Assembly: GCA_003695865.1 (NCBI GenBank)
Contig: RFGQ01000132.1
Location: 1 to 7,939, forward strand
Source: Gemmatimonadota bacterium
GTDB taxonomy: Bacteria > Gemmatimonadota > Gemmatimonadetes > Longimicrobiales > Gaopeijiaceae
Reading direction: 5' to 3'
DNA: 7,939 bases
The notes under the pieces were generated by a model, which did no database searches, was not told where the DNA came from, and was given only the letters and a program-made list of their open reading frames with translations. The position numbers and the translations under genes were made by a program. Shown in pieces: positions 1 to 4,535 of the stretch (position 1 is its first letter; every line of letters begins with the position of its first letter).

Positions 1-2
1 CA

Positions 3-569
3 CCGGGGCCGTGGCGCGAGGGCCGCGTCGCGGGCCGCCGCTCGCTCGAACTCACCGGGTCGCTCGGCGGAAACCAGGCGGCCTTCCTCCTCGTGCCAGA
101 GGCGGGCTTCGGGGTCGCTGCTCTCGCCGCACGCACCTCCCTACCGGGTCCGGCGCCGGTGGCCGAGGCGGCGCGGGACGCCGCGCGCCTGGCCCTGGGC
201 GAGGCGCTCCCGGCGCCCCCCGGTACGGGGCGATCCGCGCGCGTCCACGCCGCGGCGATCGGGCTGGTGCTGCTGCAGGCCGTGCTGCTCGCGGCATGGG
301 TCCGCGCCTGGCGCCGCGAGGCGCGGCCCCGCGCGATCGCGCACACGCCGAGCGTGCTGAGCCGGCTGGTAGCCGACCTCACGGTCGCGGCCGCGCTGCC
401 CCTGGTCACCGTGCTGGTGTGGCTCGACACGCCGCTGCCCCGTCTGCTGGGCGAGGCGCCTCCGCTGGGGTGGGCCGTGCTGCTCTTTCCCCTGCTCGCC
501 GTGCCCACGGCGGTGCTGCGCGCCGCCGCCACCTCGGAGCGCTGGCGGCGGGCGCATCCCGACGTCTGA
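3..569 (+). CDS. Serine hydrolase (beta-lactamase family), C-terminal part with three membrane segments; 5' end outside window
   Basis: The frame is open from base 3 and stops with TGA at 567-569, giving 188 visible residues; the true start lies upstream of the window. A GTG at 93 is available, but the residues before it (LTGSLGGNQAAFLLVPEAGF, visible residues 17-36) are clearly coding. That stretch resembles the end of class C-type beta-lactamase/esterase domains, which usually read H-T-G-S-x-x-G followed by a strand, a P-E/D-x-G turn and a hydrophobic strand. Here the family's usual His of the H-x-G box appears as Leu (LTG, residues 17-19), so catalytic competence is uncertain. Hydrophobic segments at about residues 82-103, 123-141 and 154-174 look like membrane helices, with Arg-rich flanks (WRREARPR, ERWRR). 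I infer a membrane-anchored peptidase or esterase acting outside the cytoplasm. The SxxK and YxN motifs would lie off-window, so the family call rests on the C-terminal pattern only. Confidence 0.6.
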   Translation, partial: PGPWREGRVAGRRSLELTGSLGGNQAAFLLVPEAGFGVAALAARTSLPGPAPVAEAARDAARLALGEALPAPPGTGRSARVHAAAIGLVLLQAVLLAAWVRAWRREARPRAIAHTPSVLSRLVADLTVAAALPLVTVLVWLDTPLPRLLGEAPPLGWAVLLFPLLAVPTAVLRAAATSERWRRAHPDV

Positions 570-667
570 GGGGCCCGGCGCGGCCTTGTGCCGCCCCGGC
601 GGGGCCGCGACCTTGTCCACCCCCGGCGTCCTCGGGCGCCCGCCGTTCCCTCCACGCGGAGAGCAGG

Positions 668-1180
668 ATGGACCTCTCGGAGGTTCAGGCCGTCATCGAC
701 AGCGCCAAGGCCCGAGGCAGCGAGCCGCTCGAACGCTTCGTGCGCGAGCAGCTTCCCGACGCGAGCGACCGCGAGGTCGCCGACGCCGTCGAGGTGGCGA
801 CCGAGATCATCGAGGCGGTGCCGATCTTCCTGGCCCGCGCGCGCCAGGAGGCCGAGGCCCGCAACCTGTCGATGGTCGTCGACCCCCTGCTCGAGCAGGC
901 GCGCGGCTACTTCCTGCACCCGGTCGACCTCATCCCCGAGATGACCCAGGGGCTCGCAGGCCTGCTCGACGACACCTACCTGGTGCTTCGCATCCTGCAG
1001 AACCTGCAGAGCGGGCCCGACCCGCTGCTCGATTGGGACCTCGACTACCCGGCGATGTTCCTGCGCCGTCTCGTGGGGCCGGTCATCGGCGACAAGCTCG
1101 ACCGCCTCTCGATCGAGGCGCTGCAGAACGTCTCGGAGTCGGTCAACGCGCTCTGGAACCGGATGTCGGCCGAGGCCTGA
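668..1180 (+). CDS. YkvA/DUF1232-like protein
   Basis: A 170-residue protein. The ATG at 668 is preceded by GGAG (658-661) six bases upstream, and this start removes an implausible Arg/Pro-rich extension in the same frame. Residues 84-110 contain HPVDLIPEMTQGLAGLLDDT followed by a hydrophobic helix. This matches the DUF1232 (YkvA) core, in which a P-x-D-L-I-P-D turn is followed by G-x-x-D-D and a helix; Glu replaces the usual Asp after DLIP. The N-terminal 80 residues are acidic and helical, and the C-terminal 60 residues (LDWDLDYPAMFLRRLVGPVI and onward) are outside the core. No signal peptide is visible. The family has no established biochemical role, and several members are membrane-associated. 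It lies 98 bp after the serine hydrolase on the same strand and is convergent with the arsC-like gene, with 10 bp between the stops. Confidence 0.7.
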   Translation: MDLSEVQAVIDSAKARGSEPLERFVREQLPDASDREVADAVEVATEIIEAVPIFLARARQEAEARNLSMVVDPLLEQARGYFLHPVDLIPEMTQGLAGLLDDTYLVLRILQNLQSGPDPLLDWDLDYPAMFLRRLVGPVIGDKLDRLSIEALQNVSESVNALWNRMSAEA

Positions 1181-1190
1181 GGGCGACGGG

Positions 1191-1553
1191 TCAGCGGCCC
1201 ACCCACTCGCTCCACGCGTCGGGCGCGTAGCCGATGCTCAGCTTCGGGCCGCAGCGCGCGAGCGGCGTCCGCAGCACGGCGGGCTCCTCGGCGAGGATCT
1301 CCACCCAACGCTCGGGTCCGTAGAGGGCGGTGTGAAGGCCCAAGGAGCGAAACCGCTTCGCATTGCGGTCGACCAGCGCCTCCCAGCCGAAGCGGTGCAC
1401 GAAGCGCCGGAGTTCGCCGGGAGAAGCGGCCCGCTTCTTCAGGTCCACGAAGTGGGTGCGCACCCGGCGTTCGGCGAAGAAGCGCAGCGCCTTGCGAGTG
1501 TCGGCGCAGGCCCGCGTTCCGAACACCTGCACCTGAAGGCCGCCGGTGCTCAT
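1191..1553 (-). CDS. ArsC/Spx/YffB-family thioredoxin-fold protein
   Basis: A 120-residue protein starting MSTGGLQVQVFGTRACADT. The start ATG (complement of 1551-1553) is chosen because the family begins directly with a beta strand leading to the redox Cys; the longer open frame adds low-complexity Ser/Arg residues that overlap yajQ. Cys16 sits in C-A-D-T, where arsenate-reductase-like proteins have C-x-x-[ST/C]. The next helix (RKALRFFAERRV), the strand (THFVDLKK), the FGWEALVDRNAKRFRSLG segment (55-72) and the tail PAVLRTPLAR...LSIGYAPDAW (91-114) follow the ArsC/Spx order. A second Cys is at 101. True arsenate reduction is not demonstrated: YffB and Spx relatives have the same fold with other or unknown roles. 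It is the second gene of a unit with yajQ, 10 bp downstream of the yajQ stop, and has only a weak ribosome-binding site. Confidence 0.8.
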   Translation of the reverse strand: MSTGGLQVQVFGTRACADTRKALRFFAERRVRTHFVDLKKRAASPGELRRFVHRFGWEALVDRNAKRFRSLGLHTALYGPERWVEILAEEPAVLRTPLARCGPKLSIGYAPDAWSEWVGR

Positions 1554-1563
1554 CGCGGACGCT

Positions 1564-2064
1564 CTAGCGGTAGTTGCCGAAGCGCAGTTCGACGCCGAAG
1601 TCCTGCCCCCGCAGGAACTGGATGACCTCCTGCAGCGCATCCCGCGAGGGACTCGACACCCGCAGCTCCTCTCCCTGCACCGCGATCTGCGCCTTCTTGA
1701 GCTTCAGGTCCTTCACGGCCTTCACGATGCGCTTGGCGGTCTCCTGATCGATGCCCTGCTTGAGCCCGATGCGCTGGCGCGCACGGCCCAGCGACGCCTG
1801 CTCCACCGGCCCCAGGTCCAGGTTCTTCACCGGCACCTGCCGCCGGACGAGCTTGGCGCGCAGGACCTCGAGCAGCGCCTTCAGGCGGTAGTCGTCGTCC
1901 GCCTCCAGCACGATCGTACCCGCGCCGCGGTCGAAGTCGATGGTGCAGTCGCTGCCTTTGAAGTCGTAGCGCTGCGCGACCTCCTTGAGAGCCTGGTTGA
2001 CCGCGTTGTCGACCTCCTGCAGGTCGACGCCCGTGGTGATGTCGAAGGAGCTGTTCTTGGCCAT
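1564..2064 (-). CDS. yajQ: YajQ family nucleotide (cyclic di-GMP)-binding protein
   Basis: A 166-residue protein, close to the family's usual 160-165. It begins MAKNSSFDITTGVDLQEVDN, the YajQ N-terminus (SFDI...VD.QEV.NAV), followed by EVAQRYDFKGSDCTIDF (residues 28-44). It ends with FLRGQDFGVELRFGNYR, matching the family C-terminus, and stops at TAG (complement of 1564-1566). The middle (LVRRQVPVKNLDLGPVEQAS, GLKQGIDQETAKRIVKAVKD) is also typical. The family consists of two ferredoxin/RRM-like folds and is cytoplasmic. A Xanthomonas member binds cyclic di-GMP and affects virulence gene expression, while others bind nucleotides or RNA; the ligand here is not known. The frame stays open upstream to 2259, but the family N-terminus fixes the start at 2064. 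No strong Shine-Dalgarno precedes it. It leads the yajQ-arsC unit and is divergent from the DUF2461 gene. Confidence 0.95.
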   Translation of the reverse strand: MAKNSSFDITTGVDLQEVDNAVNQALKEVAQRYDFKGSDCTIDFDRGAGTIVLEADDDYRLKALLEVLRAKLVRRQVPVKNLDLGPVEQASLGRARQRIGLKQGIDQETAKRIVKAVKDLKLKKAQIAVQGEELRVSSPSRDALQEVIQFLRGQDFGVELRFGNYR

Positions 2065-2082
2065 GAGTCCAGAAGTCGAGAT

Positions 2083-2102
2083 GGGATCGGACGGGATCGG
2101 AC
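2083..2102. repeat. Perfect 2 x 10-bp tandem repeat in the yajQ leader
   Basis: GGGATCGGAC occurs twice head to tail (2083-2092 and 2093-2102) with no mismatch. It ends 19 bp upstream of the yajQ start codon, so it is probably in the transcribed leader or next to the core promoter. The 10-bp period is close to one helical turn, which is compatible with a protein-binding site, but a simple slippage duplication is equally possible. Confidence 0.6.
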
Positions 2103-2179
2103 GAGGCCCGCGGCGGGTGAACCACGACCCGGGCGTACGCCGCAAAAGGTAACAGGTGGCCCCACGGGGCGCGCAGCCC

Positions 2180-2208
2180 TTGTCCGCACCGAAGATTTCC
2201 CGAATATT
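2180..2208 (+). promoter_or_regulatory. Candidate sigma-70-type promoter for the DUF2461 gene
   Basis: TTGTCC at 2180-2185 is separated by 17 bp from AATATT at 2203-2208, which matches TATAAT at four of six positions. The spacing is ideal, and the -10 lies in the only A/T-rich patch of this intergenic region. A start about seven bases later would give a leader of roughly 30 nt containing the GAGGGG ribosome-binding site at 2235-2240. Sequence match only. Confidence 0.4.
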
Positions 2209-2246
2209 GACGATCCGCCGCGCGAGCCCGAACCGAGGGGTCCACG

Positions 2247-2936
2247 ATGCCCGACACACCCTACTTCACCCGTGCCACGTTCACCTTCCTGAAGGACCTT
2301 GCCGCCCACAACGAGCGGGCCTGGTTCCAGGCCAACAAGGGCCGCTATGAGCGCACGGTGAAGGAGCCCGCCATGCGCTTCATCACCGACTTCGCGCGCC
2401 ACCTCGAGCGCATCAGCCCGCACTTCCGGGCCGATCCCCGACCGGTCGGCGGCTCCCTGTTCCGCATCTACCGAGACACGCGCTTCTCGAAGGACAAGCG
2501 TCCCTACAAGACGCACACGGGCATCCAGTTCCGACATGAGCGGGGCAGGGACGCGCACGCGCCCGGCTTCTACCTGCACATCGAGCCCGGCGGCTGCTTC
2601 GCCGGCATGGGGAGCTGGCATCCGGACGCGGCCACCCTGCGTGCCATCCGCGAGCGGATCGCCGAGCAGCCCGAGGCCTGGCGGAAGGCGGTCGGCGGGC
2701 GCGGGTTCCGTGCGACGCTCGAACTGGCGGGAGAGAGCCTGACGCGCCCACCCCGTGGGTTCGACGCCGCGCACCCGCTCATCGAAGACCTCAAGCGCAA
2801 GGACTTCATCGCCGTGCGGCCGCTCGCCCAGAGCTTCGTCACGTCGCCCGACCTTCCCCGGGCGCTGGCGAAGGTCTACCGGGCGGGCGCGCCCCTGGTC
2901 GCGTTCATCTGCGAGGCCGTGGGCGTTCCCTTCTGA
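2247..2936 (+). CDS. DUF2461 (TIGR02453) family protein
   Basis: A 229-residue protein starting MPDTPYFTRATFTFLKDLAA. The ATG at 2247 has GAGGGG (2235-2240) six bases upstream. Recognisable family blocks are FLKDLAAHNERAWFQANKGRYE (residues 14-35), LFRIYRDTRFSKDKRPYKTH (71-90) with the invariant R-D-T-R-F-S-K-D-K-x-P-Y-K-T core, then GFYLHIEPGGCFAGMGSWHP (107-126). The C-terminal third includes GFDAAHPLIEDLKRKDF (171-187), also typical. No signal peptide or membrane segment is seen, so it is expected in the cytoplasm. The family is widespread in bacteria and found in some eukaryotes, at about 220-230 residues, and has no established function; I do not assign one. The gene stands alone between divergent yajQ and the convergent PKD lipoprotein, whose stop is 28 bp away. 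The length is complete and codon use resembles the neighbours. Confidence 0.92.
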   Translation: MPDTPYFTRATFTFLKDLAAHNERAWFQANKGRYERTVKEPAMRFITDFARHLERISPHFRADPRPVGGSLFRIYRDTRFSKDKRPYKTHTGIQFRHERGRDAHAPGFYLHIEPGGCFAGMGSWHPDAATLRAIRERIAEQPEAWRKAVGGRGFRATLELAGESLTRPPRGFDAAHPLIEDLKRKDFIAVRPLAQSFVTSPDLPRALAKVYRAGAPLVAFICEAVGVPF

Positions 2937-2964
2937 GGCACGGCAGCGCGGCGGCGGGCTGCGC

Positions 2965-4269
2965 TCACCCCACCGTGATGGTGATCTGCGCCTGCGCCGT
3001 GTGGCCATGCCCGTCGTCGACGGTGAGCGTGACGGTGTAGGGCGCGGCCCCGGGGAAGGTCACCTCGATGACCGCATCGCTAGGGGTCGTGCCGTTCACG
3101 AACGTGCCGCCGGGCACGGTCCACGCGAAGGTCAGAGCGTCCCCGTCCGGATCGGTGGAGCCCGAACCGTCGAGCCGCACCACCGTCTGGTTGCCGTCTC
3201 CCGCGGGCACCGACGTGCGGTTGGCCGAGATCACCGCGGTGGGCGCCTGGTTGCCGCCGAACACGCGCACCACGACCGAGGCGGTGTCGGCGGCGCCGCG
3301 CCCGTCGTCGACGATCAGCGTGACGGTATAGTCCGCGTTTCCGGGAAAGGTCACCTGCGGTGACACATCGCTCGCCGTGGTGCCGCCCACGAAGGTGCCG
3401 TTCGGCACGGTCCACTGAAACGTGAGCGTGTCGCCGTCCGGGTCGCTCGAACCGCTGCCGTCGAGCGTGACGACCGTCGTGTTGCCGTCCCCCGCGGGCA
3501 CCGAGTCCGGATCGGCCGTCGCGACGGCGGTGGGGGCGCCGTTCCCGGCCGGGGGCGGATCGAAGACACGCACGGTCGTCGACGCGGTGTCGGCGCCGCC
3601 CCGGCCGTCGGACACCACCAGGGTCACGGCGTAGTCGGCCGTACCGGGGAAGGTGACCTGCGGGGCGGGAGAGGTCTGGTCGGTCCCGCCCACGAACGTG
3701 GCGCCCGGGACGTCCCAGTCGAACGTGAGCGCATCACCGTCGGGATCGCTCGAGCCCGAGCCGTCGAGCACCACCACCGTGGTGTTCGCGTCGCCCCGCG
3801 CCACGGAGTCGGGCGTTGCGGTGACCACGGCCGAGGGTGGCTGGTTGGCCGGACCGAGCTGAATCGTGACCTGCGCGCTCGCCGAGGCCCCGCGCCCGTC
3901 GCTCACCGTGAGCGTGACCGTGTAGGGAGCCACGCCCGGGAACGTCACGTCGGCGACGGGGCTGGTCGGACCCGTGCCGTTTACGAACGTGCCGCTCGGC
4001 ACATCCCACTGGAAGCTGAGGGGATCGCCGTCGGGATCGCTCGAGGCGCTCCCGTCCAGGCGCACGACCGTGCGGTTGCCGTCGTTCTGCGGCACGGTCT
4101 GCGGCGATGCGCTCACGCGCGCCACGGGCGGCCGGTTGCTCGGCCCGGGATCGGTGCCGCCGTCACCGCCCCCGCAGGCCGCCGGAGCCAGGATCACGAG
4201 CAGCAGCGCCGACAGGCGACCCGAGAAACGAGAAGCGGCTTGAACCACACCGACGAACGAGCGGCGCAT
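2965..4269 (-). CDS. Lipoprotein with four PKD/Ig-like repeats
   Basis: A 434-residue protein. The start ATG (complement of 4267-4269) is preceded by AGGAGG (complement of 4275-4280) with five bases of spacing, which rules out the longer frame from 4305. Residues 1-31 form a signal peptide (basic MRRSF.., then ALLLVILAPAA) ending at Cys32, so this is probably a lipoprotein, although Pro at -3 is not the classic lipobox. A short Gly/Asp linker (CGGGDGGTDPGPS) follows. Four repeats of 95-100 residues fill the rest: 45-139, 140-239, 240-338 and 339-434. Each has PP/AP-x-A-V near its start, then LDGS[AG]S[ST]DPDGD, F-x-W-x-V-P, T-F-[VG]-[NG]-G-T, VTFPG and YxVTL-x-V-x-DG[RH]G. These are PKD-like beta sandwiches, known in extracellular proteins for binding or spacing; Asp-rich DPDGD loops may bind calcium (inference). 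No catalytic domain is present. It is divergent from the DUF885 lipoprotein. I infer a surface spacer or adhesin-like role, with no specific ligand visible. Confidence 0.88.
   Translation of the reverse strand: MRRSFVGVVQAASRFSGRLSALLLVILAPAACGGGDGGTDPGPSNRPPVARVSASPQTVPQNDGNRTVVRLDGSASSDPDGDPLSFQWDVPSGTFVNGTGPTSPVADVTFPGVAPYTVTLTVSDGRGASASAQVTIQLGPANQPPSAVVTATPDSVARGDANTTVVVLDGSGSSDPDGDALTFDWDVPGATFVGGTDQTSPAPQVTFPGTADYAVTLVVSDGRGGADTASTTVRVFDPPPAGNGAPTAVATADPDSVPAGDGNTTVVTLDGSGSSDPDGDTLTFQWTVPNGTFVGGTTASDVSPQVTFPGNADYTVTLIVDDGRGAADTASVVVRVFGGNQAPTAVISANRTSVPAGDGNQTVVRLDGSGSTDPDGDALTFAWTVPGGTFVNGTTPSDAVIEVTFPGAAPYTVTLTVDDGHGHTAQAQITITVG
2968..4137 (-). repeat. Array of four in-frame PKD-encoding repeats (about 285-300 bp each)
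   Basis: Unit boundaries on the DNA are 4137-3853 (repeat 1), 3852-3553 (2), 3552-3256 (3) and 3255-2968 (4). Units 2 and 3 share ATPDSV/ADPDSV-type starts and VRVF ends, and units 3 and 4 share VPAGDGN and WTVP. The order suggests growth by duplication of internal units. Near-identical blocks such as the codons for GSGSSDPDGD and VTFPG recur in each unit, so the array could recombine and change copy number. Confidence 0.85.
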
Positions 4270-4274
4270 GGGAA

Positions 4275-4280
4275 CCTCCT
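4275..4280 (-). promoter_or_regulatory. Ribosome-binding site of the PKD lipoprotein gene
   Basis: The complement reads AGGAGG followed by TTCCC and ATG. It is the full Shine-Dalgarno consensus at ideal spacing and decides the start at 4269. It is one of the strongest such sites in this window, suggesting efficient translation. Confidence 0.85.
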
Positions 4281-4463
4281 GGTGGGGCGGGCGGGCCCGG
4301 CGCACCCGAACACGGGGACGCCGTCACCCGCCCAACGCCGCCCGCCCGATGCGGGGTTCCCGCGCGCCCACAGCGCGTGTTCGGGGCGCGCTCGCCGCGC
4401 TGCCCCTCCGCCCGTTCGCCACGGCGCGAGCCCTTGAGCCGCGCCCGCCGATCATCGAGCTTC

Positions 4464-4485
4464 CAACGCTGCGACAACGCTGCGA
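4464..4485. repeat. Perfect 2 x 11-bp tandem repeat between divergent lipoprotein genes
   Basis: CAACGCTGCGA occurs twice head to tail (4464-4474 and 4475-4485) without a mismatch. It is 51 bp upstream of the DUF885 start and 195 bp upstream of the PKD gene start. An 11-bp period places equivalent bases on the same face of the helix, as direct-repeat operators do. Role unproven. Confidence 0.6.
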
Positions 4486-4535
4486 GCGTACACGCGCAAT
4501 CGCTTCATCCCGGCGAGACGAAGACGAAGAAGACG

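Larger units (their letters stand above)
2065..2246. promoter_or_regulatory. Divergent intergenic region, yajQ / DUF2461 gene
   Basis: These 182 bp separate two divergent starts and must hold both promoters. The stretch is less GC-rich at 2186-2212 than its surroundings. It contains a plausible rightward promoter (separate entry), a perfect 10-bp palindrome GGCGTACGCC at 2132-2141, and a perfect 10-bp tandem repeat at 2083-2102 (separate entry). I could not pick a convincing leftward promoter for yajQ. Confidence 0.6.
4270..4535. promoter_or_regulatory. Divergent intergenic region, PKD lipoprotein / DUF885 lipoprotein
   Basis: These 266 bp lie between two divergent starts and should contain both promoters. 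It holds the AGGAGG site for the leftward gene, a perfect 11-bp tandem repeat at 4464-4485, and a purine-rich GACGAA-repeat tract (4516-4535) just before the rightward start. No well-matched -35/-10 pair could be chosen in either direction: TTGAGC at 4434-4439 has no good -10 at 16-18 bp. Confidence 0.5.

Noticed and set aside
580..608. GCGGCC...GGCCGC inverted repeat after the serine hydrolase
   Set aside because: Only 6 bp of stem in very GC-rich DNA, a 17-base loop and no T tract; not convincing as a terminator.
11..667. N-terminal extension of the DUF1232-like frame back to base 11
   Set aside because: The extension is Arg/Ala/Gly/Pro low-complexity, overlaps the serine hydrolase in another frame, and the start at 668 has its own ribosome-binding site.
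586..1230. 214-codon plus-strand frame over the DUF1232-like gene
   Set aside because: Arg/Pro-rich shadow of the true frame, with no domain or start signal.
2065..2259. Upstream in-frame extension of yajQ to 2259
   Set aside because: It would overlap the DUF2461 start and the intergenic signals, and the family N-terminus (SFDI) begins right after the ATG at 2064.
1546..2292. 248-codon plus-strand frame opposite yajQ
   Set aside because: Leu/Asp/Arg-rich antisense product of yajQ; yajQ itself is recognised end to end.
2943..2962. GCAGC/GCTGC hairpin between the convergent DUF2461 and PKD genes
   Set aside because: A 5-bp stem with a 10-base loop is too weak to call a bidirectional terminator.
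1881..3008. 375-codon minus-strand frame spanning yajQ and the DUF2461 gene
   Set aside because: It overlaps two confidently recognised genes in the wrong frame or strand and has Arg/Ser-rich content without motifs.
2968..4137. CRISPR-like or tandem DNA repeat array
   Set aside because: The periodicity of about 290 bp is in frame and fully explained by PKD-domain coding repeats; there are no short repeats with unique spacers.
4107..4535. Upstream in-frame extension of the DUF885 gene
   Set aside because: It is antisense to the PKD lipoprotein signal region and would bury the lipoprotein signal peptide inside the protein.
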